Notes: generated by a model not told the origin, from the letters alone. A DNA stretch of 50,760 nt from JAJPHF01 sp035293805 (GCA_035293805.1 DATGMD010000077.1:1-50760); one strand, 5' to 3'. Shown: positions 1 to 8,226, numbered from the stretch's first letter. Numbers and translations: made by a program.

Positions 1-444
1 GTACCCCGGCCTCGCCGAATCGACAGGGTGATCCGCGCTCCCCTTCACTCTTCGCTTGTTAAGGTCCCCTCGCCCCGACCGCTCTCGCCGCCCGGGCGCG
101 CACCAAGTAGGATACCTCCCCCCACTCCCCCGTGTCAAGCCATCCCCGGATCTGCGAGCTTGCTCTCGTCCGGGCTGCTGAGCAGAAATCCCCGCCCCTG
201 CGGACGGGGACCGATGCGCTGACAAGTCTTATTGTATCAGGTTCGCCCGGGCGCCGTCCACTTCGGTTATCCCGTCGGCGACCATCCGGTCCGGGCGCAC
301 GGGGCACACTTGATCTTACGTCGCCGCCCCCAGGGGACGACAAGGAATTTGGGTTGCTTGCCTCGCCGACGCGAGGCGCCCGGGTCGGTCCGCAGCGCCC
401 GGCCTCGCGGCCGAGGCGCTGCATCTACCAGTCAGCGCGCCAGC
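1..444. other. Left-edge region without a recognisable gene
   Basis: I see no convincing coding region here. The open frames on both strands are short, overlap each other in conflicting frames and have Pro/Arg-rich translations typical of non-coding high-GC DNA. The stretch lies downstream of the minus-strand sugar dehydrogenase remnant that ends at 445. A TACAAT-like hexamer (minus strand, around 233-238) could be a -10 element, but I find no matching -35. Confidence 0.5.
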
Positions 445-1041
445 CTATGGTGCGTACGTGATTGGATAGATCGCGCCGGCGGTGTCGTCCGAGACATACA
501 TGGCGCCGTTTGGCCCCGCCGCGAGACCCACGGGTCGGCCCCAGGCATCCGCGCGGCAGATACCCGTGCTACGCTCGTTGTCAGCCGGTCGGTTGTTGCA
601 CCTGGCGTCGGCCGGCAGCCAGCCTGTGGCGAAGTCCTGCACGCTGCCGGTGCTGGCGCCGTTCATCCCGATGTGGATGATCTTGTAGCCTTGCGGCTGC
701 GACCGGTTCCACGAGCCGTGCAGGGCTACGAACAGGTTGCCCTGGTACTCGGGCGGGAACTGGTGGCCCGTGTAGAAGGCCGCGCCGAGCGGGGCACTGT
801 GGGCCGGTAGGAAGTAGGTGGGCGCCCGCGTCTGTGCGCAGTCGCCCAGCTGGCCCAGATCCGGGTCGGGCACGCCGACGTTGCAGAACGGCCAGCCGAA
901 ATGATCGCCAGCGTGCACTTCGCTTACGTAATCGGGCGGCGCGTCATCGCCCAGCAGATCGCGCCCGTTGACGGTCGCCCAGAGGGTGCCGCCGCTCGCA
1001 GCGACTGCGGGTCTCGTCGGTCCCGACGCATGGCATCCTCC
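445..1041 (-). pseudogene. C-terminal remnant of a PQQ-dependent sugar (glucose/sorbosone-type) dehydrogenase
   Basis: The translation resembles the C-terminal half of soluble PQQ-dependent glucose/sorbosone dehydrogenases, periplasmic beta-propeller enzymes that oxidise aldoses. Visible family stretches include TLWATVNGRDLLGDD, HAGDHFGWPFCN, HSAPLGAAFYTG and VALHGSWNRSQPQGYK, ending with WGRPVGLAAGPNGAMYVSDD. The recognisable frame continues upstream of the first possible start (GTG at 918) to about 1003, and is then closed by an in-frame TGA at 1042-1044 without any ATG, GTG or TTG. Only about 190 of the usual 400 or so residues remain, so the N-terminal blades are missing. A short protein from GTG 918 is possible but would start inside a conserved motif. 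I read it as a 5'-deleted or frameshifted gene. Confidence 0.75.
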
Positions 1042-1106
1042 TCAGGCACTCGGCTGCCCCGGCCGGCCCGACGCCGGCCGGCGACCGGTAGCGATCCGGC
1101 GGCGCC

Positions 1107-1134
1107 AGCATAGCTCGCGGTCACACGGCGTCAA
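1107..1134 (-). promoter_or_regulatory. Promoter-like element before the sugar dehydrogenase remnant
   Basis: On the minus strand TTGACG (1129-1134), a 16-bp spacer and TATGCT (1107-1112) form a reasonable sigma-70-type promoter pointing into the remnant. About 65 bp downstream is GAGGAGG followed by ATG at 1032, but that ATG is out of frame with the dehydrogenase homology. Confidence 0.35.
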
Positions 1135-1242
1135 GCTCTGCGTCGGCCCGGGTCCCGCCCGCACCTGAGGTCGGGCGCATGGGCCCAGGCAACGCCGTCC
1201 GCTATAACTCCACAGCAGAACACTGCCGAGGGGGCAAAGGCC

Positions 1243-1554
1243 ATGTGGTTTCTCTGCCAGCGCCGCGGGGTGAAGCCGCGGGACGAGTGGACGGTTACGC
1301 TCGACCAGCATCTGGCCTGGATGAAGCAGCAACACGAGGCCGGCCGTATCGTCCTGTCCGGCCCGACGCCGGACCGCAAGGTGGGCATGTACCTCATCCG
1401 GGCTGGCTCGCGGGAGGAGGCCGAGCAAATCGCCGCGAGCGACCCGTACACCGCCGCCGGCTGCACGACCTTTGAGCTGACCGAGTGGGAGATCCACCAG
1501 ATCCTGGGCGCTGGCCCGTTCACGGCCGAGGGGTTACGGCCGGGCGGGCACTAG
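1243..1554 (+). CDS. YciI-like (YCII domain) protein
   Basis: This 103-residue protein has the length and pattern of the YCII family, small alpha/beta-barrel proteins related to muconolactone isomerase-type folds. Members have putative His/Asp active-site residues and mostly unknown substrates. Visible features are HLAWMKQQHEAGRIVLSGPT (residues 24-43), GMYLIRAGSREEAEQIAASD (about 49-68) and a C-terminal TFELTEWEIH strand. ATG 1243 is chosen because AAAGG lies 5-9 bases upstream and the N-terminal MWFLC strand fits the fold; a more upstream ATG in another frame is a shadow. TATAAC at 1203-1208 may be its -10 element. It appears to stand alone. The specific reaction cannot be told from the sequence. 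Confidence 0.8.
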   Translation: MWFLCQRRGVKPRDEWTVTLDQHLAWMKQQHEAGRIVLSGPTPDRKVGMYLIRAGSREEAEQIAASDPYTAAGCTTFELTEWEIHQILGAGPFTAEGLRPGGH

Positions 1555-1728
1555 GCTGGCAGCGCAGGCTCGGGTGCCCACCCGGCGCGATGCGCCTGGC
1601 GCATTGGCAATGGGCGCGCGGGTGGCGTACGCTCGCGGCAGCGAGAGGGCCACAGCCGGCCGGTGACGGCCGCGGCGGGCTAATCGCCTGCTCGGGGTCC
1701 GGCCCCATGCCAGTCCTGCGGCGGAGTG

Positions 1729-2163
1729 ATGCGAGTGGCGGAGCGCGACACGGTCCAGGCAGCCCGCTGGGAGGCGATCCGTGGTCCGGTGGGAGGGCGC
1801 CTGCGCAGACTGCGCGGGGCCCGCAGCCAGGCGGTGTTGGCCGGCGACCTGGAAGACCTGGGCTATCGGCTCTCCCAGTCGTCGGTGTGCCGCTACGAGC
1901 AGGGACTCGTCGACGCACCGTTGACCTTGGAGCGGCTCGTCGGCTGGGCGCTCTGCTGCGAGAGCTTGAGCGCGCCCGCGTTCCAGGAGCTGCTGGGCCT
2001 GGCCGGCTTTCGCCTCCCCTGGGCAGTTACCGATCTGATGGCGATTGACGCCACGCTGCGGCACACACGCAGCCTACCGCTCCCCGATCAGATAGTGGTA
2101 CGGCGACGCCTGCTGTGGCACCTGTTGGGCCTCGAAGACACGGATCCGGAGTGGGCGTCATGA
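1729..2163 (+). CDS. XRE-like helix-turn-helix regulator
   Basis: The product has 144 residues from ATG 1729; a GTG directly before it at 1726 is the alternative start. Residues about 18-70 read as an XRE/Cro-type helix-turn-helix: RLRRLRGARSQAVLAGDLED, then LSQSSVCRYEQGLVDAPLTL, which corresponds to the recognition helix and the conserved S-x-Y-E-x-G segment. After it come a leucine-rich helix (about 70-95) and a basic C-terminal tail, LPDQIVVRRRLLWHLLG. It probably binds DNA. Its stop overlaps the next start (ATGA at 2160-2163), so the two products are likely translationally coupled. XRE proteins coupled to a second small protein are common in ImmR/ImmA-type pairs, which fits the reading of the next gene. 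No target operator is visible. Confidence 0.75.
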   Translation: MRVAERDTVQAARWEAIRGPVGGRLRRLRGARSQAVLAGDLEDLGYRLSQSSVCRYEQGLVDAPLTLERLVGWALCCESLSAPAFQELLGLAGFRLPWAVTDLMAIDATLRHTRSLPLPDQIVVRRRLLWHLLGLEDTDPEWAS

Positions 2164-2825
2164 GAGAGCAGCGGACAATGGACATTCCGCTCCTGATCGC
2201 ATCTGTCGCGCCCGCGCTGCGGCGCTTGCGCGCGGCGCTGCCAGTGCCGCTCAGCGGCGAGACGAGCGATCCGGGCGCTAGCGAGCGCGCGGAGCTGCTG
2301 CGCCGCGCACTTCAGGAATGGGGCGTCGAGTGCCGCCTGGAGGAGGGGCTCGCGGCGCTGGAGGCGTTTGGCATCGTATCCGGACGTGGCGTCGAGATTG
2401 CCGTGGCGGCCGATCTCTCTCCCGCCGACCTGGCGCTTGCCTACGCGCGCAGCCTGGTGCGACTCGGGCTCGTCGAGGACCGTTCCTTCGCGACGTGGTT
2501 CCATTACCGCAGCGGCTGCGCCCCCGCTCATGAGACGGCGGATGAGCGACGCACCATGGCGGTCATCGACGCGACGGCGCGCGCGCTGATGGCCGGCCGG
2601 TTAGATGCGACGCCGCGGTACTTGCTCCGCGCGTCAACTGGCGAGGGGCTCGGGGCGGCTGGTGGTCTGTGGGGCGAGTGCTCGCGCGCGCTGCTGGGGC
2701 GCTTGCACCGGGCGAGCAGCGCGCTCTACTGGCGCAGCGACTCCTACCAGGCGCTCCGCGCCAGCGCGCCAATGGTGGTGCTGACGAGCCGCGTCCACGC
2801 CCTGCTGAGCGCCACGGCCGCATAG
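2160..2825 (+). CDS. Possible ImmA/IrrE-like protein lacking the HExxH zinc motif
   Basis: This is a 221-residue protein with no signal peptide or membrane segment. Its start at 2160 is fixed by the ATGA overlap with the HTH gene; Met7 at 2178 is an alternative. Residues about 78-104 (VEIAVAADLSPADLALAYAR, then SLVRLGL) line up with the ImmA/IrrE segment that reads roughly L-S-P-x5-L-A-H-E-L-G-H-L-L. In that alignment the HExxH zinc motif becomes RSLVR (97-101). Residues about 127-144 (TADERRTMAVIDATARAL) resemble the E-x2-A-x2-F-A-A-x-L-L helix that follows in that family. ImmA/IrrE enzymes cleave or partner HTH repressors. If the alignment is right, this member is a catalytically dead partner or sensor of the adjacent HTH protein. 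The assignment is by eye and tentative; it could be an unrelated helical protein. Confidence 0.45.
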   Translation: MREQRTMDIPLLIASVAPALRRLRAALPVPLSGETSDPGASERAELLRRALQEWGVECRLEEGLAALEAFGIVSGRGVEIAVAADLSPADLALAYARSLVRLGLVEDRSFATWFHYRSGCAPAHETADERRTMAVIDATARALMAGRLDATPRYLLRASTGEGLGAAGGLWGECSRALLGRLHRASSALYWRSDSYQALRASAPMVVLTSRVHALLSATAA

Positions 2826-2932
2826 CGTCTTCACCAGCAAGCCCGCGGTTCGAGCCATTCGCCTTGCGCCGTGGCGTGACGTCCGGCACAATACCCCGGT
2901 CCGCCGAACACGCGGGCGTATTGGCGCCCGCG

Positions 2933-5878
2933 ATGCGGCAGCCACACGGGGAACGACCAGTGCAGGGCTTCGACTGGCGCGTGCGCGAGACGCCGCACTT
3001 CATCTTCCACTATCTCCCCGACTCCTACGCCAGCGACCATCTGCCGTGGCTCGTCGAGCGCGCCGAGCGCGCCTGGCGCGACCTGCGCGCCTTCGTGGGC
3101 GAGGACATGCCCGCGCCGCCGCCGATCAAGGTGTACCTACTCCTCCTGCTGCCCCACCCCGAGCAGCCCGGCGAGCAGCTCGCGCGCGGCGCGTATGCAG
3201 ACGTGAAAACCGGCGAGATCTGGGCGGTGTGCCGACCGGAGTCGCCGGCCGAGGGGCTGGAAGAGGCGATCGGGCACCTGCTGGTCTTCCAGCCGTATGC
3301 GCCGGGCGCGGGCGAGGTGCCCTTCCTGCGAGAAGGGCTCGTCGCGTACATCATGGCGCACGCGATCGGCGACGGCCTGGTGCGGCGCGGTCCGCCGTCG
3401 GCTGAGCGCGTTCACCGCGTGCCGCGCGAGATGCTCGAACGCGGCGAGCCGTTCGTCATCTTCCCCTGGCTTGTCGAGCGCTCGGCGGTGAACCAGCGCG
3501 AGCACGTCGGACTAGCGCTCTCGTTCTTCACCTTCCTGGCCACGCAGTACGGCGTGGCCGCGTTGCAGGCGTACCTCGGCAACTACGACCTGCACAATCC
3601 CGACGCCGCGGCCGACGTGGCCTACCGCAAACCGGTCGCGGCACTCAATGACGAATGGATCGCCACCGTCGCGCGCCTGGTGGGAAGCCAGGTCAGCCTG
3701 ACGGACTTCTTCCGGCGGCTGTTGCCCTACGTGAAGCCGTACCCCTGGCAAGTTGTCGCCATCATGTTCTGCCTGCTGATCTCGCTCGCCTTCTCCTTTG
3801 GGCTGCAGCTCAGCGTGAAGTTCCTGATCGACAACGTCATCGGGCCGGGGAACCTGTCGCTGCTCTACGGCTTGCTGGCCGTGCTGATGGTCGCCTTCGT
3901 CCTCAACGCGCTGTTGAGCCTTGCGCGGGCGTATCTGACGGCCTGGGTCAGCGAGAAGATCCTCCTGAGCCTGCGGCTAACGCTCTTCGAGCATTTGCTG
4001 CGACTCTCGGCATCTTTCTATGCGCGGGCACGGATCGGGGACATCGTGTCGCGCCTGTCGAACGACCTAGTGGTCGTGCAGATGGCGCTGAGCCAGGCCG
4101 CGCTTACCGGCATTTTCTACCTGCTGAGCTTTTCGCTCGGCACGATCGTTCTCTTCGTGCTGGACTGGCGCCTGGCGCTGGTCGTCGTCGTCATGTTGCC
4201 GCTGCTGTTCGTCGCGACAACGCTGCTCAGCGGCCGTGTCGTGGCCGCCAGCCGCGATCGCTCCGAGCGGCTGGCCGAGGTCACGAACGCGCTCTCCGAG
4301 ACGCTGAACGCCCAGGCCGTCGTCCGAGCGTTCGGCCTCCAGTCGCGGATGATCGAGCAGTTCGCGGCCGAGCTGGACCACCTGTTCGGGAGCGCGGTAC
4401 GGCTGGTGCGACTGGGCTCGCTGTTCGGCCTGAGCAGCGGCCTCATCACGTCGCTCATCCAGATTTTCGTGCTGGGCCTCGGCGCCTACCTGATCATCGC
4501 CGACCGCAGCCTGACGCTCGGCGTGCTCTTCTCGTTCACGGGCCTGCTCTCGTCGGTCACTAGCCCGGTGGAGCAGTTCACGCAGCTCTTGCAGGCGCTC
4601 CAGCAAGCCGCCGGCTCGATGCAGCGAGTGGTACAGATTCTGGACGAGCGCGAGGAGGTTGCCGACGCCCCGGATGCGGTCCCCTTGCCCCGCCTGCAGC
4701 GCGAGCTACGGTTCGACAACGTGTGGTTCAGCTACACGGGCGACCGCCCAACGCTGCAGAACGTGAGCCTGTCGATTCCGGCGGGCAGCCACGTGGCCAT
4801 CGTCGGCCCGTCGGGCGCCGGCAAGAGCAGCGTGATCAACCTGATCTTGCGCTTCTACGACCCGCAGCAGGGGCAGATCCTGCTCGACGGCGTGGATCTG
4901 CGCGCGGGCACCCAACGGTCGCTGCGTGACCAGATGGCGGTCGTGTTCCAGGATACCTTCGTGTTCAACACGACGATCCGCGAGAACCTGGCCTACGGCC
5001 GCCTGGGCGCGACCGACGAGGAGATCATCGCGGCCGCGCGCCAGGCCGAGATTCACGACTTCATCCTCAGCCTGCCCGCGGGCTACGACACCGTCGTCGG
5101 CGAGCGCGGCGCGCGCCTGTCGGGCGGCCAGCGGCAGCGCCTCGCGATCGCCCGCGCGCTCCTCCGCAATCCGGCGATCTTGCTACTGGACGAGGCGACC
5201 TCGGCCCTCGATCCGGAGACCGAGGCACAAATTCAAGCGACGCTGAGCCAAGTGACCGAGCAGCTAACTACGATCGCGGTCACCCACCGGCTGGCTTCCG
5301 CCGCCAATGCCGACCGTATCTTCGTGCTCAATGGCGGCGTGTTGGTCGAGCAGGGCACGCACGCGGAGCTGATGGCGGCGCGTGGCCTGTACGCGCGGCT
5401 GTACGAGGAGCAGCAGGGCGCCGCGCTGGCGGGCGTGGCGACCACCGTGGAGGCCAGCCGCCTGCGGCGTGTGCCGTTGTTCGCCGACCTGCCGCCCGAG
5501 GCGCTCGCGGCGATCGCCAGTCGGCTCGAGCTGGAGCGCTACGCGCCGGGCGATACCATCATTCGGCAGGGCGATCTCGGCGACAAGCTGTACCTCGTCG
5601 ACCGTGGCCAGGTCGAGGTGACCGTCAACAATGGCCCGATGGGCGAGCAGCGCCTGAACTCGCTGCACGAGGGCGACTACTTCGGCGAGATCGCGCTGCT
5701 GCTCGACATCCCCCGCACGGCCAGTGTCACTGCACTCGGCCCCGTGCAACTGTTAAGCTTGAGCAAGGCCGATTTCCGCCAGCTCGTGGAGCGCCTGCCC
5801 GGGGTCGCGCAGCGTCTCGCCCCGACCATGCAGGGCCGCCTCGCCCAGCAAGAACAGCTTCTTGGCGCCGAGTCGTAG
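2933..5878 (+). CDS. ABC exporter with N-terminal inactive metallopeptidase-like domain and C-terminal cNMP-binding domain
   Basis: From ATG 2933 the protein has 981 residues in three parts. Residues 10-250 resemble the peptidase-MA (gluzincin) fold: HFIFHY near the start, the helix EEAIGH at 110-115 where HExxH is expected, FLREGL (131-136, usual third-ligand helix) and a C-terminal part ending in NDEW. Two of the three HExxH residues are missing, so activity is unlikely. Residues about 257-555 are a six-helix ABC exporter membrane domain. Residues 590-825 are the ATPase domain: Walker A GPSGAGKSS (624-632), LSGGQ (728-732), Walker B ILLLDEA and switch His784. Residues about 850-965 are a cyclic-nucleotide-binding domain with phosphate cassette FGEIALLLDIPRTASV. 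Codons before 2933 overlap the previous gene and look non-conserved; GTG 2960 is an alternative. It is a half-transporter, likely a homodimer; its substrate is unknown. Confidence 0.85.
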   Translation: MRQPHGERPVQGFDWRVRETPHFIFHYLPDSYASDHLPWLVERAERAWRDLRAFVGEDMPAPPPIKVYLLLLLPHPEQPGEQLARGAYADVKTGEIWAVCRPESPAEGLEEAIGHLLVFQPYAPGAGEVPFLREGLVAYIMAHAIGDGLVRRGPPSAERVHRVPREMLERGEPFVIFPWLVERSAVNQREHVGLALSFFTFLATQYGVAALQAYLGNYDLHNPDAAADVAYRKPVAALNDEWIATVARLVGSQVSLTDFFRRLLPYVKPYPWQVVAIMFCLLISLAFSFGLQLSVKFLIDNVIGPGNLSLLYGLLAVLMVAFVLNALLSLARAYLTAWVSEKILLSLRLTLFEHLLRLSASFYARARIGDIVSRLSNDLVVVQMALSQAALTGIFYLLSFSLGTIVLFVLDWRLALVVVVMLPLLFVATTLLSGRVVAASRDRSERLAEVTNALSETLNAQAVVRAFGLQSRMIEQFAAELDHLFGSAVRLVRLGSLFGLSSGLITSLIQIFVLGLGAYLIIADRSLTLGVLFSFTGLLSSVTSPVEQFTQLLQALQQAAGSMQRVVQILDEREEVADAPDAVPLPRLQRELRFDNVWFSYTGDRPTLQNVSLSIPAGSHVAIVGPSGAGKSSVINLILRFYDPQQGQILLDGVDLRAGTQRSLRDQMAVVFQDTFVFNTTIRENLAYGRLGATDEEIIAAARQAEIHDFILSLPAGYDTVVGERGARLSGGQRQRLAIARALLRNPAILLLDEATSALDPETEAQIQATLSQVTEQLTTIAVTHRLASAANADRIFVLNGGVLVEQGTHAELMAARGLYARLYEEQQGAALAGVATTVEASRLRRVPLFADLPPEALAAIASRLELERYAPGDTIIRQGDLGDKLYLVDRGQVEVTVNNGPMGEQRLNSLHEGDYFGEIALLLDIPRTASVTALGPVQLLSLSKADFRQLVERLPGVAQRLAPTMQGRLAQQEQLLGAES

Positions 5879-5948
5879 CATCGAGTAGCCTGACCCTGGC
5901 GGAGGGCGCGCTGCGCGCAGGGACCAAGCGGCAAGGAGCGCCACGGCC

Positions 5949-6833
5949 ATGAGCAGTCGGCAGGAAGAGCCAGGCAGCGGGACGCCGTCGCCCGAGCACG
6001 GCCGCCCGGCGCCTGAGCCTGCTTCGCCGCCTACGCCCCTCGACCCGGTGGACGTTAGCTTCGCCGAACAGCTCCGGCAGGCGCTCATCCGCATGGCGGC
6101 GGCAGGCCAGCTCACGGCGCCGGTTGCCCACACGGACGTGCTCGATTTGATCGTCGGCACGGCCGCGCAAGTGCTGGGGGCGCAAGCGGCCTCGCTCTAC
6201 CTGATCGACCGGGCTACCGACGAGCTGGTGTTCGAGGTCGCGCTGGGCGAGTCGGCGGCCCAAGCACGCAAGTTCCGGGTGCCGGTCGGCCAGGGGATCG
6301 CGGGCTGGGTCGCCCAGACGGGCGAGGCGGCGCTAATCCCCGACGCCTCGCGGGACCCGCGGTTTGCCGTGAACATCGCGCGTAGCATCGGCTACATCCC
6401 GAAGTCGGTGCTCTGCATTCCCTTGCGCGCCGACGAGGCGGTGATCGGCGTCGTGCAGCTTTTCGACAAGGCGAGCGGTGCCCCCTTCACAGCCGAGGAC
6501 CAAGCGTTGCTGGAAGAATTCGCGGTCCAGGCCGCGGTCGCGATTGAGCAATCACGCGCCGTTCGCGACGTCTGCGAACTGTTCGGCGTCGTGTTGCAGG
6601 GGCTCGTCCCGGACGGCGACCGCGCAGAGCGGGCGACGCTCGCCGCGCACGCCCGGGGCTTCGCCGAGCGGACCGCGGCGAGCGCGCAATATCGCGATGC
6701 ACAGCGCATCACGGAGCTTGTCACGGAGATCAGTCGGCAGGGGCCGGAGGGGCGCCACCTGTGTCAGGCATTGCTGAACAGCGTGGCCGAGTACACCCGT
6801 GACAGCGGCGAGCCGGCGGGAGAGGCGCCGTGA
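5949..6833 (+). CDS. GAF-domain protein
   Basis: The product has 294 residues from ATG 5949, preceded by AAGGAG. A Pro/Glu-rich disordered start (1-35) and a helix lead into a GAF domain at about residues 55-200. Its hallmarks are AASLYLIDRATDELVFEVAL, VPVGQGIAGWVAQTGEAALI, the DPRF segment and KSVLCIPLRADEAVIGVVQL. The remaining 90 residues are charged helices without a kinase, cyclase or phosphodiesterase motif. GAF domains bind small ligands such as cyclic nucleotides or act as redox/light sensors, but no ligand can be assigned here. It sits 70 bp after the exporter and overlaps the protease start (GTGA at 6830-6833), so it is probably a sensor or adaptor for that pair. Confidence 0.85.
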   Translation: MSSRQEEPGSGTPSPEHGRPAPEPASPPTPLDPVDVSFAEQLRQALIRMAAAGQLTAPVAHTDVLDLIVGTAAQVLGAQAASLYLIDRATDELVFEVALGESAAQARKFRVPVGQGIAGWVAQTGEAALIPDASRDPRFAVNIARSIGYIPKSVLCIPLRADEAVIGVVQLFDKASGAPFTAEDQALLEEFAVQAAVAIEQSRAVRDVCELFGVVLQGLVPDGDRAERATLAAHARGFAERTAASAQYRDAQRITELVTEISRQGPEGRHLCQALLNSVAEYTRDSGEPAGEAP

Positions 6834-7717
6834 AGCCAGCTTGGAGCGCCGAGTTCTCGCCCGAAGCGCTACGCTATCCCGACCCCATCCCGGTGCTAGA
6901 CCAGCTGACCCCTGACTGGGCGTGGGGCGGCAGCACGGGCCGCGGCGTGCGCGTGGCGGTGGTCGACAGCGGGATCGACGCCGACCATCCCGCGCTCGGC
7001 GGGATGGTGCGCGGCGGCGTGACGGTTGTCGAGCAGGACGGCCAGTGTACTTATGACGACGCGCCGCACGGCGACGCGTTCGGGCACGGCACAGCGTGCG
7101 CCGGGATCATTCACAGCATCGCCCCCGAGGCCGAGCTGTACAGCGTGAAGGTGCTGGGGGCAACCCTCAGCGGCACGGGAGGCATGTTCGCGGCCGGCTT
7201 GCGCTGGGCGATCGAGCACGACATGCAGGTGCTCAACTTGAGCCTGGGGACAACTAAACGGGAGTTCTACGCGGTGCTACACGAGCTTGCGGACATGGCG
7301 TACTTCAAGAACGCCGTGCTGGTCACCGCCGCGAACAATTTTCCCCAGCCCAGCTTCCCGTCGATGTACGCGTCGGTCATCTCGGTGGCCAGCCACGAGG
7401 AGAAGGACCCGTTCCTCTTCTACTACAACCCCGCGCCGCCGGTGGACTTCGGCGCACCGGGGATCGACGTGCAGGTGCCGTGGCGTGGCGGCGGCTACAT
7501 CAGCACCACGGGCAACAGCTTTGCGGCGCCGCATGTGAGCGGCATCGTGGCGCTGATTCTGGCCAAGCACCCGGGCCTCGCGCCATTCCAGGTGAAGACG
7601 ATTCTCCGCGCCACAGCCTGGAACGTCCGCAACCGCCGGACGCCCGCCGATGCGATCGCCAATCCGGCCGAGGGCGCCTCGGCGCCAGGTCAACGGGGCG
7701 TCCGCGCCGAGACGTAG
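6830..7717 (+). CDS. Subtilisin-like serine protease (S8), apparently cytoplasmic
   Basis: This 295-residue peptidase has a full S8 catalytic set: Asp46 in VAVVDSGID, His86 in GHGTACAG, Ser230 in TTGNSFAAPH, and the oxyanion Asn in TAANN (166-170). It has neither a signal peptide nor a normal S8 propeptide; the catalytic domain begins almost at once and a short Ala/Arg-rich tail follows. It probably acts in the cytoplasm, as subtilisins of some peptide-maturation clusters do. The GTG start at 6830 overlaps the GAF stop, indicating coupled translation. Being last after an exporter and a sensor, with a small candidate peptide gene facing it across one terminator, suggests it matures or destroys a peptide or regulator. 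The substrate is unknown. Confidence 0.9.
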   Translation: MKPAWSAEFSPEALRYPDPIPVLDQLTPDWAWGGSTGRGVRVAVVDSGIDADHPALGGMVRGGVTVVEQDGQCTYDDAPHGDAFGHGTACAGIIHSIAPEAELYSVKVLGATLSGTGGMFAAGLRWAIEHDMQVLNLSLGTTKREFYAVLHELADMAYFKNAVLVTAANNFPQPSFPSMYASVISVASHEEKDPFLFYYNPAPPVDFGAPGIDVQVPWRGGGYISTTGNSFAAPHVSGIVALILAKHPGLAPFQVKTILRATAWNVRNRRTPADAIANPAEGASAPGQRGVRAET

Positions 7718-7742
7718 CGCGTGCGACGGCAGGAAATTGGCT

Positions 7743-7808
7743 GCCGGCGAGCCAAGCGAAAAGGGGTGGACGCGGTTGCGTCCACCCCTTTTCGCTTGGC
7801 TCGCCGGC
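7743..7808. terminator. 31-bp perfect inverted repeat, bidirectional terminator
   Basis: The arms 7743-7773 and 7778-7808 are perfectly complementary over 31 bp around a GGTT loop. The inner part has an A4 tract before a GC-rich stem and a T4 tract after it, so it can work as an intrinsic terminator on both strands. It sits exactly between the convergent protease and small-protein genes. The outer 15-16 bp extend well beyond a usual terminator stem. Confidence 0.85.
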
Positions 7809-7811
7809 GAA

Positions 7812-8120
7812 TTACTGGTAGAAGCCCGTCGGGACCGCCTGCCATGCCAGACCGAAGGGGGTATTCACCCACTGATACGTGTAGCCGGTCTGGTAGAAGC
7901 TCGGCACGTACGCGACGGGGGCGGGCAGCCCCGGGGCCGGCGGGGGCGCGACCGGGGCAAAGTAACCATACCCCTGGACGTCGCCCTGATCGCGCGGCTG
8001 GAAAGCGGCCGCCGCCATAGCATCAAGCATTCGCTGCTCGTTCGCCGGCAGAGTGCTGCGGAACTGCGCCAGCTTTTCGACAAACGCCTTGCGCTCGGAA
8101 TCGCTGGGGAAGTCAGCCAT
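7812..8120 (-). CDS. Tyr/Pro-rich small protein with leader-like helix (possible peptide precursor)
   Basis: The product has 102 residues, with GGAGGG eight bases before its ATG. I do not recognise the family. Residues 1-42 form a charged amphipathic helix including ERKAFVEKLAQFRSTLP and NEQRMLDAMAAAAF. Residues 43-102 are quite different: no Lys or Cys, one Arg, and many Tyr, Phe, Trp, Pro, Gly and Gln (for example VQGYGYFAPVAPPPAPGL, and the end AWQAVPTGFYQ). A helical leader followed by an aromatic low-complexity tail is the layout of ribosomal peptide precursors, but also of small surface or assembly proteins. It faces the S8 protease and has two CRP-type boxes upstream. No modification enzyme is adjacent, so the precursor idea is only a hypothesis. 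Confidence 0.7.
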   Translation of the reverse strand: MADFPSDSERKAFVEKLAQFRSTLPANEQRMLDAMAAAAFQPRDQGDVQGYGYFAPVAPPPAPGLPAPVAYVPSFYQTGYTYQWVNTPFGLAWQAVPTGFYQ

Positions 8121-8226
8121 CGTGCCCTCCTGATATCTCTCTGCGGCAGCCCTGCTCCCGGGCCCCGTCGGGTCGCACCGCGCGGCGCGGTCGATCCGTT
8201 GCCTAGCTTAGCTGCTCGCCAGGCTT

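Noticed and set aside
2848..2865. GGTTCGAGCC resembling a tRNA T-arm
   Set aside because: No acceptor, D-arm or anticodon stem can be built around it.
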